This document shows positions 14,279 through 21,402 of a stretch of DNA of 64,000 nucleotides, piece after piece (positions within the stretch are counted from its first letter, which is position 1; every line of letters begins with the position of its first letter). The stretch is from Robinsoniella peoriensis (GTDB taxonomy: Bacteria; Bacillota; Clostridia; Lachnospirales; Lachnospiraceae): the NCBI RefSeq assembly GCF_000797495.1, contig NZ_JTGN01000008.1:248001-312000 (forward strand), read 5' to 3'. Position numbers and translations under genes: made by a program. Below the pieces are notes generated by a model. It did no database searches. It was not told where the DNA came from and saw nothing but the letters and a program-made list of their open reading frames with translations.

Positions 14279-14950
14279 TTAATCCATCCATTCTGCAACC
14301 TGTAAATCTAGCAATTTCCGTAAGGGGTTAGCAGGATGGAGCATTTTTATTAAGATTTGATATTGCTTGAATACTTCTTTGCCATCATCCTCATTCATAT
14401 GTTGGTCATACAGATCAAGAGTTTTGTTGTATAAAATAGAAGAGTTACTGGGAACATCTAAAACGTCCGTTAGGATTTCTTGTAGTGTCCAACCCTGTAA
14501 TCCATACTCACTGAGGTACAAGTCTTTTGCATATATGTCTCCATCAGCGCCTTTTCCTAATGCTATTAATTCTTTACTGTTTAAGCATTGTAAAATACTT
14601 GGCAGATTAGATGATAATATAATTTGAGACTTAGGGAAAGTTTCTTTGAATAAGTCAATTAACTCTTGATAAGATGGGAATTGATAATTGTCGATACCGT
14701 TAATCAAGATTATACCTGCATAAGTATTTGCTGATTGTCCCATTCTTTCAATACCTTTTATGATCGTTGGAATAAGGCTATAATCAGCTCTGATTGCGAT
14801 ATTGCAGCAAGAGTCAATGGTATTTAAAATATTTGTTCTCGTGAACTCGTCAAGTCCGCATATCACGTTAATCTGATTATTGAAATTAATTGTAATGTTT
14901 TCGTAGTCTAGCGATGTTATTTTATGTTTTAATAATCTAATCGATATCAT
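14279..14950 (-). CDS. ABC/AAA-type pseudo-ATPase (223 aa)
   Basis: The fold is that of compact SMC/ABC-type ATPases (COG3950-like). The P-loop position reads GLDEFTRTNILN where active proteins have GxNGSGKSTIL, so the essential Lys is Arg. The Walker B strand GIILINGIDN replaces the usual D-E with N-G. The following FPKSQIILSSNLPSIL matches the 'FP..Q.IvtTHSP' switch segment with the His lost. The C-terminal third (YGLQGWTLQEILTDVLDVPS...) matches the helical tail of such ATPases. It should bind but not hydrolyse ATP, or not bind at all. ATG 14950 sits 12 nt after GGAG, a loose fit. Confidence 0.55.
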   Translation of the reverse strand: MISIRLLKHKITSLDYENITINFNNQINVICGLDEFTRTNILNTIDSCCNIAIRADYSLIPTIIKGIERMGQSANTYAGIILINGIDNYQFPSYQELIDLFKETFPKSQIILSSNLPSILQCLNSKELIALGKGADGDIYAKDLYLSEYGLQGWTLQEILTDVLDVPSNSSILYNKTLDLYDQHMNEDDGKEVFKQYQILIKMLHPANPLRKLLDLQVAEWMD

Positions 14951-14968
14951 TATTCGCCAATTCTCCTT

Positions 14969-15166
14969 TTAACTGAATAAAATATTTACAACGAGGCAGT
15001 AAGAAAAAGACAAAGCGAAAGAGGTTACTATGCTTAATGAATATAATAGGATGACTCTATGCCTTTTTATGAATATTGTATCTATATCATATCTCTTAGA
15101 CACAAGTGAAAAAATTTCAGATAATGAGAATAGAAAAGCAAAAATGAACATTAAGATATTTAGCAT
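14969..15166 (-). CDS. Small two-helix membrane protein (65 aa)
   Basis: ATG 15166 follows AAGGAGG by 6 nt. Two hydrophobic helices (about 2-22 and 39-63) separated by a basic/acidic loop (SKRYDIDTIFIKRHR). Lies between a small soluble protein and the pseudo-ATPase in one unit, so it may be the membrane partner of that cassette. Unknown function. Confidence 0.55.
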   Translation of the reverse strand: MLNILMFIFAFLFSLSEIFSLVSKRYDIDTIFIKRHRVILLYSLSIVTSFALSFSYCLVVNILFS

Positions 15167-15179
15167 TTATGCCTCCTTC

Positions 15180-15398
15180 TCATTTGTTTGCTATGCCTCT
15201 ATGATTTATAAATCTTTCCATTGCCCGCTTAAAAGGAGCATCTGTATAAAAGCTCAAAAATTTATCAATTTTGTCAGGAGCAATAACAAAAGCAGGATGA
15301 TCTACTCCTGATGATGTGAGAGTACAAAAGAAGCCACCTTGAGCATCTGTTGTTCCGTTTAGAATATTTTCTTTGTTAGTTATTTGTTTTACTGACAT
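15180..15398 (-). CDS. Hypothetical small protein (72 aa)
   Basis: ATG 15398 has AAAGGATG upstream. Soluble, mixed alpha/beta sequence (GGFFCTLTSSGVDHPAFVIAPDKIDKFLSFY). First gene of a four-gene unit with the 65-aa membrane protein, pseudo-ATPase and 83-aa protein; a terminator precedes it at 15430-15455, so it probably has its own promoter. Family not recognised. Confidence 0.5.
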   Translation of the reverse strand: MSVKQITNKENILNGTTDAQGGFFCTLTSSGVDHPAFVIAPDKIDKFLSFYTDAPFKRAMERFINHRGIANK

Positions 15399-15429
15399 TG
15401 GCTACACATCCTTTCTGTTTAGTCATATA

Positions 15430-15455
15430 AAAAGAGCCTACCAATAGATAGACTC
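15430..15455 (-). terminator. Intrinsic terminator after Panacea pair
   Basis: GAGCCTA (15434-15440) pairs with TAGACTC (15449-15455), one G-U. T-run on the minus strand beyond 15434. Confidence 0.6.
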
Positions 15456-15568
15456 TTACATACAACTTAATTACTTGTGATATAATAATTAACAATTTTT
15501 GAGATCTCACAATGCCCTCTTTATCAAGATACTTTATTTTTTGGGATCTTCTTTTAATCTTTTACAAC

Positions 15569-16252
15569 TCAACTTACAGTTTCATCAAATGTAGGTTTGT
15601 ATTGATATCCATAAGTTTCTTCAATTTTAGTTTCGTCTAAAAACTCAAAAGCAAAGCATGTACCGACATAGTCCATTCTAGGACATTGTTTATTTACATT
15701 AACAGGACATGTTTCAAAAAATAAAGAATTTGCTTGAATAACCTTTTTCTTGTTAAAATAGATATGATGGTTAGCATCAAGAAACAGTAAAGAAAAGACG
15801 TTTTCTATAACTTGAAAAATTACCCTAGTCGCCCCATTCTCATAGGGTATTTCAAATTGATATATGTTCCCACCTTCCAAAATATTATCAATTTTAATTT
15901 TATTGAGTCCATATTTGTTTAATATCTTTTCGATAATTTCTTCTTTTCCTGAAACTGGATGAAAATGCATTTTATTTTGCTTTATTTTATCTTGCACTAA
16001 TTCATTAACATTTTCATGAGCGAGTAATTGAAGCCCCCTACCGAAAAGGTTAGTAATAGTGTTGATAAAAGTAAATTCATTTTTATAATAATTATTAAAT
16101 TCGTTCTCAACTCTAACCGATGTCAGATGAAAATCTTCAAATGAAAAAACTGGGTGTTGTATTGCCTTGATTTCACTATTGCTTAATCTGACATTTCTTT
16201 TAGGAAATTTATTATTATTTACCGCTATCGTAAATTGTCCTTTTTTTACCAT
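15569..16252 (-). CDS. Unknown protein paired with Panacea gene; candidate toxin (227 aa)
   Basis: ATG 16252 is 9 nt after the Panacea stop, with GAGGA inside the end of that gene, so the two are translated together. The protein has a basic N-terminus and a C-terminal half with strands and the motif FSLLFLDANHHIYF, plus CPVNVNKQCP with paired Cys. I do not recognise the family. Panacea (DUF4065) proteins are known to act as antitoxins for many unrelated toxins encoded next to them, so this is the toxin candidate by guilt-by-association only. Confidence 0.55.
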   Translation of the reverse strand: MVKKGQFTIAVNNNKFPKRNVRLSNSEIKAIQHPVFSFEDFHLTSVRVENEFNNYYKNEFTFINTITNLFGRGLQLLAHENVNELVQDKIKQNKMHFHPVSGKEEIIEKILNKYGLNKIKIDNILEGGNIYQFEIPYENGATRVIFQVIENVFSLLFLDANHHIYFNKKKVIQANSLFFETCPVNVNKQCPRMDYVGTCFAFEFLDETKIEETYGYQYKPTFDETVS

Positions 16253-16260
16253 AATACAAA

Positions 16261-16719
16261 CTAGTCCTCAAGCCTTTTACTATAATATTGATAAATAATA
16301 TTATCACTAATCTGCTCATTACTCGGCTGATTAGCACTGTAACCTACTCTAGCCATTTGCCAAGGCTTTTCTTGATGGCTGATACTCTCTAATTCATTAC
16401 CATTAAAACCGCCATATACTGCCCACACTTGCTCTAAGACATCTAAAACATCGGCTTCTAAATTGGTAACATCATATTCTTCTGATGGAATAGCTTCCCA
16501 TCCATATCCTTTGTATTTAGCATACAATGGCGGACATACTGGCCCATGAACCCAAGCTTGAATTTCCTCATTAAAAAGTTTGTTGTCAAGATTATCTTCT
16601 TTATCATTGAGTAAAGTAAGTGTCCAAGCGTATGCATAATATACTAATTTCTGTAATTTTTTTTGTGTCATTGGAGCCTTTGATAAATAAAAACTTGCAA
16701 TATCATATACGCTTTCCAT
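16261..16719 (-). CDS. Panacea-domain (DUF4065/SocA-like) protein, putative antitoxin
   Basis: MTQKKLQKLVYYAYAW at about 17-32, EIQAWVHGPVCPPLYAKYKGYGW at about 52-74 and the C-terminal half NGNELESISHQEKPWQMAR are the hallmark motifs of the Panacea/DUF4065 family. These antitoxins neutralise diverse neighbouring toxins in the PanAT systems. ATG 16719 follows GGAGGG. Upstream lies a 36-bp dyad (16742-16777) fit for autoregulation. The gene is isolated from the helicase unit by a terminator. Confidence 0.85.
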   Translation of the reverse strand: MESVYDIASFYLSKAPMTQKKLQKLVYYAYAWTLTLLNDKEDNLDNKLFNEEIQAWVHGPVCPPLYAKYKGYGWEAIPSEEYDVTNLEADVLDVLEQVWAVYGGFNGNELESISHQEKPWQMARVGYSANQPSNEQISDNIIYQYYSKRLED

Positions 16720-16741
16720 ATTATTCCCTCCGCATGTAATA

Positions 16742-16777
16742 ACAGACTAGCAAAACATATGTGTTTTGTCAGTCTGT
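16742..16777. promoter_or_regulatory. 36-bp inverted repeat, putative Panacea operator
   Basis: ACAGACTAGCAAAACATA and TGTGTTTTGTCAGTCTGT are complementary at 15 of 18 positions, centred at 16759/16760, 23 bp before the Panacea start. The core AAAACATATGTGTTTT resembles the dyads upstream of the Ntn and MazF-like genes. A repressor-binding site is the simplest reading. Confidence 0.55.
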
Positions 16778-16870
16778 GTTATATTGTATATATATTTATT
16801 ATACCCTATTTTATAGAAAAATCAATGTTTTTTATTTGAGCGTAAGCCCCCGGGAAATTGTTATATAATC

Positions 16871-16895
16871 AAAAACGAGAGGAATGAATCCTCTC
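16871..16895 (-). terminator. Intrinsic terminator after helicase unit / repeat RNA
   Basis: GAGAGGA (16877-16883), 5-nt loop, TCCTCTC (16889-16895). On the minus strand CGTTTTTG follows. Confidence 0.75.
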
Positions 16896-16910
16896 ATTTT
16901 ACATTCATCG

Positions 16911-17003
16911 CTCGGTCAATTTTTATTTTACCGTTGAGTCAGAACCGTCACTCAACTCATTACTCGGTCAATTTTTTAATTACCATAAGGTCAGAACCGT
17001 CAC
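16911..17003 (-). repeat. Two 52-bp repeat units with conserved hairpin loops (structured RNA candidate)
   Basis: CTCGGTCA at 16911 and 16963, and GTCAGAACCGTCAC at 16938 and 16990, are both exactly 52 bp apart. Each unit holds a hairpin with the same loop CAGAACCGTC but different stems: TTGAGT/ACTCAA in one, AGGT/ACCT in the other. That is the pattern of compensatory change in an RNA. A terminator follows on the minus strand and the Panacea gene lies next, an order like type III toxin-antitoxin loci, though the protein is not a ToxN relative. Confidence 0.5.
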
Positions 17004-17121
17004 CTCACTCATCCCACATATCTTCTGTTCCGTGTAAAAGACCATAAAGTTACAGTTCGACCTCATTCCAATCGTACTAAAGCTCCACTTTACGACAACG
17101 ATAAAACTTTACTTTTTTCTA

Positions 17122-17439
17122 TTAACTTATCTTTTTGTTTTGTATGAATTTATAGTCTGTAAGTAAGGTGTTTAATTCTTTTTGTCTGTTGAATAATTCA
17201 ATTGTTTCGTTCTCGTTTATTGTATAAGCTAACTGTAGTTTATTATTATAGTCAAATTCATAGAAGAATATATCTTTATTATTGTCCTCAATAGTAAGTA
17301 TTTCACATTTAATTATATTCTGATCTTTTGTGAATTTAATCTCTTTGTAATTCTCAAGTAAGATATTATCTAATAGATTATAAGGCGTTAATATAGTAGA
17401 ATTTGTAAGTTCATAAATTCGATTAATTATATCTTTCAT
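17122..17439 (-). CDS. Small partner protein of the helicase (105 aa)
   Basis: ATG 17439 lies just after the helicase stop (GAGGAATAAAAATG), so the ribosome site is inside the helicase end and translation is coupled. Acidic, Asn/Asp-rich, probably alpha/beta; no motif recognised (KFTKDQNIIKCEILTIEDNNKDIFFYEFDY). Fixed pairing with an SF2 helicase in a phage accessory island suggests a two-component defence or exclusion module, not proven. Confidence 0.55.
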   Translation of the reverse strand: MKDIINRIYELTNSTILTPYNLLDNILLENYKEIKFTKDQNIIKCEILTIEDNNKDIFFYEFDYNNKLQLAYTINENETIELFNRQKELNTLLTDYKFIQNKKIS

Positions 17440-17441
17440 TT

Positions 17442-19319
17442 TTATTCCTCCGTAAAAAACTTTTTAAAGTATGCAGCTTGTTGATCTAATAATTCACCAG
17501 CTCTTTCATAATCTTCATTTGTCCATTTTCCTCTTTCATATCCGATCGAGTTCTTTAAATATGTATTAAAATATGTTGCTAACATACCACCATTCTGATT
17601 AATTCTAGAAGGTATCCATTTAAATCGCTTATCTGAAAATATTGCTAAAGTAGATAATTCATTACCATTAATAGGAACTCCAGCTAACCGCAACAGTTCT
17701 GGAACAAGTACTTCTCTTATATTTGTATCTGTAGATTTTTTACGACGTTTTAAAATTATGTCAGGCCGCTTCAATTCATTGTTAGATCCTGATTGTTGTT
17801 CTAAGATATCCGATGCTTCACTTTCGGTGATATTTAATATTTTAACTAATTCTTCAACTTTTCGTTTTCTAGATGCTTGGGCTTCTTTAGCTTTTTGAAT
17901 ATAATTTGTTTCCATATATACAGAATGCTCTAAAACACCTGTATCACTTGCGCTTATTTTACCAAATGACACCTCTATTACTTTCCCCGAACTATCACTT
18001 GTTACAATTTCAGGTAGATCGACATCTTCTAATTCTTTTATAAAATCGCTTTCTTGTATTTGACTTTTATAGTAATCCCACAAATCATCTAAGAATAACA
18101 TCTTATGAGCAACCACACTTCCGATATTATCCTCGGGCTTGATGATTTCGTCAACAGGAATGACTCTCAATATTCGACCGATAAATTGCTCATATGGGAG
18201 GGGATTTTTAAAAGCTCTAAAAATTGCGGCTATAGATAGATATTTATGATCATAACCTTCCCCCATCATCGAAACATTAACTACAACATCTATTCTATGA
18301 TTTTCTATATCAGAAAATGCCTTTTTTCTATCTTCAGGAGACAATTTGTTATGAACAGCGATAGACCTGAATCCTTCATTAGAATACATTTGTGCAATTT
18401 TTTTTGCGTCTTGGATATTTTGTGCGGCAGCGATTATTTTATGTGGAACTGTTGTTCCATTGCGTTTTTGTTGCAAAACTTTTAAACTCTCTTTTACAAT
18501 GCTCATTTTGCACTCATCAGAGAAAACTACTGATCGAGTTATCCAATCCTCATCTCTTAGATTTAAATTGATAATTTGTTGATAAGTATACATTTTATCA
18601 TTTTGATCGTCAATCGTAAAATATAACTCATCGGGAACGTAATCAAACTTTTCAAGTGATTTTACATATCCTTTACTCATGGCTTGGCTTAATTTGTACT
18701 TATAAACTAATTCACCAACCAAAGGTCTTTTATCAGTTCTGTATCCAGTGGCAGTAATCTTTACTATTTTTGCGTTTGAAAAGTGTTGTAAATTTTCTAA
18801 CCATGTTTTTGCCTCTGAATGATGAGCCTCATCTATAATTATCATATCAAAAAAATCTGGGTCATACTGATTTAAAAGTGCCATTTCATTGCGTGCTTGC
18901 AACTTTTGAATATTTGCAATTACGATATCTGCTGAGTCCATATGATCTTTATGAGTTTCTCTTCCTTCATATCTAACTACTACAGGCAAATCCTTCGGTC
19001 TTGGAATAACATTTTTATCCGTCCAGAAATTCTCACTACTTAAACTATTAAAACTTGTTTCTATGGTATCTAAAATTGTTAGTTGAGGTGCAATCACTAA
19101 AACTCTACCTTTTGAGATATTGTATGGTAGAATTGTCATTAGACCGGTTTTCCCGCTACCCGTAGGTAAAATTACAATAGCATGTGTCGTTTTTTTCTTT
19201 GTAATAAAATGATTGTAGACCTCTACATATGCTTCAATTTGTGGCTCTCGTAAATTTTCATTATTAAGAATATTTGTTTTTGTATTTAAAAAATAATCTT
19301 GAATAATAGTCACCTCCAA
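17442..19319 (-). CDS. DEAD/DEAH-box superfamily 2 helicase (625 aa)
   Basis: Motif I LPTGSGKT (about 51-58), motif II DEAH (163-166), motif III TATG (about 189), motif VI QFIGRILRV (about 393) define an active SF2 helicase related to Res/HsdR-type and other DNA translocases. A C-terminal extension (about 440-625) with a helical segment (RKRKVEELVKILNITESEASDILE) carries no nuclease motif that I can see. The frame begins at TTG 19319, but that codon overlaps the GGAGG (19317-19313). The ATT codons at 19307 and 19304 stand 5 and 8 nt from it and are likelier starts. No replication gene is nearby, so an accessory (anti-phage) role is favoured. Confidence 0.75.
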   Translation of the reverse strand: MEVTIIQDYFLNTKTNILNNENLREPQIEAYVEVYNHFITKKKTTHAIVILPTGSGKTGLMTILPYNISKGRVLVIAPQLTILDTIETSFNSLSSENFWTDKNVIPRPKDLPVVVRYEGRETHKDHMDSADIVIANIQKLQARNEMALLNQYDPDFFDMIIIDEAHHSEAKTWLENLQHFSNAKIVKITATGYRTDKRPLVGELVYKYKLSQAMSKGYVKSLEKFDYVPDELYFTIDDQNDKMYTYQQIINLNLRDEDWITRSVVFSDECKMSIVKESLKVLQQKRNGTTVPHKIIAAAQNIQDAKKIAQMYSNEGFRSIAVHNKLSPEDRKKAFSDIENHRIDVVVNVSMMGEGYDHKYLSIAAIFRAFKNPLPYEQFIGRILRVIPVDEIIKPEDNIGSVVAHKMLFLDDLWDYYKSQIQESDFIKELEDVDLPEIVTSDSSGKVIEVSFGKISASDTGVLEHSVYMETNYIQKAKEAQASRKRKVEELVKILNITESEASDILEQQSGSNNELKRPDIILKRRKKSTDTNIREVLVPELLRLAGVPINGNELSTLAIFSDKRFKWIPSRINQNGGMLATYFNTYLKNSIGYERGKWTNEDYERAGELLDQQAAYFKKFFTEE

Positions 19320-19485
19320 TGTTATTCTTTAGTTTTTTATAGTTTAACATACCCTGCTACTATAATTCAATTAATTTTAGAAAAATATTTAACTAACCTA
19401 GAGGATTCTATTATTGATTTAAATCACTATATGATTTGATTATTTTTCGTCCTTGCGTAATATATACGAAATCTAACTATTCTAT

Positions 19486-19511
19486 AAAAAGAAGCCTACC
19501 TTTCGGCAGAC
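19486..19511 (-). terminator. Intrinsic terminator after the BspA-like gene
   Basis: GCCTACC (19494-19500), TTTC loop, GGCAGAC (19505-19511). TTTTT follows on the minus strand (19490-19486). Confidence 0.7.
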
Positions 19512-19559
19512 TCCTTAATTAAGTCGTTATATCATGCATATTTTTTTACTATCATTTAC

Positions 19560-21341
19560 CTATTTACTAACCTTAACAGTCTTGCTCTGTCCCTTACCCC
19601 TAAACAGTTTCGTGTATTTACTCACTTTGCTCTTAGGAACCTTTATCGTAGCCCGACTGTTTATCTTCTTTAGTGCAGAATTGCCAACCCGTCTCAGCGC
19701 AGTTCCCTTAACCGTAATTTTTTTCAGATTCTTACAGTTGTAGAACGCCTTACTCCCCAGTGTCTTAACCTTAGACGGAATAGTAATACTCTTTAAACTG
19801 CTACATCCCGAGAAAGCTCCGTTACCAACGGAAGTTGTATTATTACCCAACGTCACTGTCGTCAGCTTTTTACATCCGTAGAACATCTCATCTTTAATAG
19901 AAGTAACTTTAGTCGGTAACTTCACCTTTTTCAGATTCGAGCAGCCACGGAAAGCAGCTTTGCCGATTTCGCTTACTCTACTACCCATTTTAACGGTTGT
20001 GAGCGCTGAACAGTTGTAGAATGCTCTGTCTCCGATTGATGTAACGTATTTGCCGATATTGACAGTCTTAAGTTTCTTGTTGGACTTAAAAGCGTTCTTT
20101 GCGATGCTTGTTACCGTAAAGTTGTAGGTGTTGAGTTTCACAGTATCAGGAATCGTGAGCTTCGTTTTCTTGTTATTGATTGGGGCAATTACTTGGACGG
20201 TACCGCCGTTTGAGCCTGATGTCAGTACTTTATATCTGAAACTGCCTGAGATATATTCCTGTGTTACAAATGGCACTGCATAGCTACCATTGTCTTTGAA
20301 GCCTATTCCGTTGCTCTTTGCGTATGCCTGGACTCTGGAACCTTTGGATGCTGACAGTGTTACTGGGCACCCGTTGAATACCCCTGATCCGAGCTTAGCA
20401 TTGCCGTTACGAACCATTACGCTACGAAGCATGGTACATTGATTGAATGCATAACTACCGATTGATTGGATCGTTGATGGCAGAGTCACAGTTTGTAATC
20501 GAATGCACCCGTCAAAGGCATTATTCGCTATTGTACGTACTCCTTCTTGCATTGTTACATTAAAGAGTCTACGACAGCCAGCAAATGCGTTACTCCCTAT
20601 GGTTTGCATTGAACCGGGGATATTTATATCTGTAAGTGAAATGCAACCTGCAAAGGCATCTCCTTCTATGGTTTTCAGACTGTTTGGTAGATTAATAGTT
20701 GACAACGCTTGACTATACCAAAAGGCATTTCGTCCTATAGAAGTTATCGTAGGTGGTAACTCTATTTTTGTTAAATTAGGGCATGAATTAAATGCCCAAG
20801 GCTCTATTTCTTTTACTGTATTGGGTATCTTTATTTCTTTGATCCCAGAACTTGCAAATGAACTTTTTCCAATAACCGTTAATCCTTCTGGCAAATTGAT
20901 GTTTTCTAGTCTCATGTTAAAGGAAAAAGCATCATCATCTATAATTTTCAATGTATTAGGTAATATTATTTTCTTAATATCTGTTCCGAGAAAAGAGCTT
21001 TTTCCAATTCGAGTAACACCATTGGGTATGGTATAAGAATCTCCTAAGAGATGAATACCATTAAATAGATAATCTCCAATACTTGTAATTCCAGGGGATA
21101 TTATTACTCGATAGTATTTTCCACCTCTAAAAGGGTTTTTATTATAGCCACTTGTATCATATCCGTCTTGATCATAATTGAATGTTTCACCTGTTCCTGT
21201 AATAGTTGCCTCTTGTATTTCCTCATTTAGCGTGACATACACATTGTCACCTATCCGATGTTTGTCATCTGCTTTTGCATTAATATTTAGACCAAGACTA
21301 ACAATAAATATAATGCACATGCTGAAAAGTATTTTTTTCAT
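19560..21341 (-). CDS. Secreted BspA-like leucine-rich repeat (LRR_5) protein (593 aa)
   Basis: A Sec signal peptide (MKKILFSMCIIFIVSLGLNINAKA, cleavage after AKA) precedes a short N-terminal domain and about 13 repeats of the TpLRR/LRR_5 type ('IGSNAFAGC..L..I.IP..V..I'), split at about residues 335-400 by a non-repeat beta segment. The C-terminus is basic with no LPXTG anchor. Such proteins bind host cells or matrix; here it would be a lysogenic-conversion factor. It has its own promoter (21374-21402) and terminator, so it can be expressed from the silent prophage. Confidence 0.85.
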   Translation of the reverse strand: MKKILFSMCIIFIVSLGLNINAKADDKHRIGDNVYVTLNEEIQEATITGTGETFNYDQDGYDTSGYNKNPFRGGKYYRVIISPGITSIGDYLFNGIHLLGDSYTIPNGVTRIGKSSFLGTDIKKIILPNTLKIIDDDAFSFNMRLENINLPEGLTVIGKSSFASSGIKEIKIPNTVKEIEPWAFNSCPNLTKIELPPTITSIGRNAFWYSQALSTINLPNSLKTIEGDAFAGCISLTDINIPGSMQTIGSNAFAGCRRLFNVTMQEGVRTIANNAFDGCIRLQTVTLPSTIQSIGSYAFNQCTMLRSVMVRNGNAKLGSGVFNGCPVTLSASKGSRVQAYAKSNGIGFKDNGSYAVPFVTQEYISGSFRYKVLTSGSNGGTVQVIAPINNKKTKLTIPDTVKLNTYNFTVTSIAKNAFKSNKKLKTVNIGKYVTSIGDRAFYNCSALTTVKMGSRVSEIGKAAFRGCSNLKKVKLPTKVTSIKDEMFYGCKKLTTVTLGNNTTSVGNGAFSGCSSLKSITIPSKVKTLGSKAFYNCKNLKKITVKGTALRRVGNSALKKINSRATIKVPKSKVSKYTKLFRGKGQSKTVKVSK

Positions 21342-21373
21342 ATCCCATATCCTCCCTTGATATATTTAACCTT

Positions 21374-21402
21374 ATTATAGACTATATGGAATATATTTAC
21401 AA
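21374..21402 (-). promoter_or_regulatory. Promoter of the BspA-like gene
   Basis: On the minus strand TTGTAA (21402-21397; contains the stop codon of the fibre gene), 17-bp spacer, TATAAT (21379-21374). An AAGGGAGG ribosome site follows before the start at 21341. Confidence 0.65.

Noticed and set aside
15460..15568. Minus-strand open frame after the Panacea partner
   Set aside because: It is short, lacks a start and ribosome site, and crosses the terminator; no family resemblance.
16911..17003. CRISPR array
   Set aside because: There are only two units, no unique spacers between short repeats, and stems differ while loops are conserved; no cas genes.
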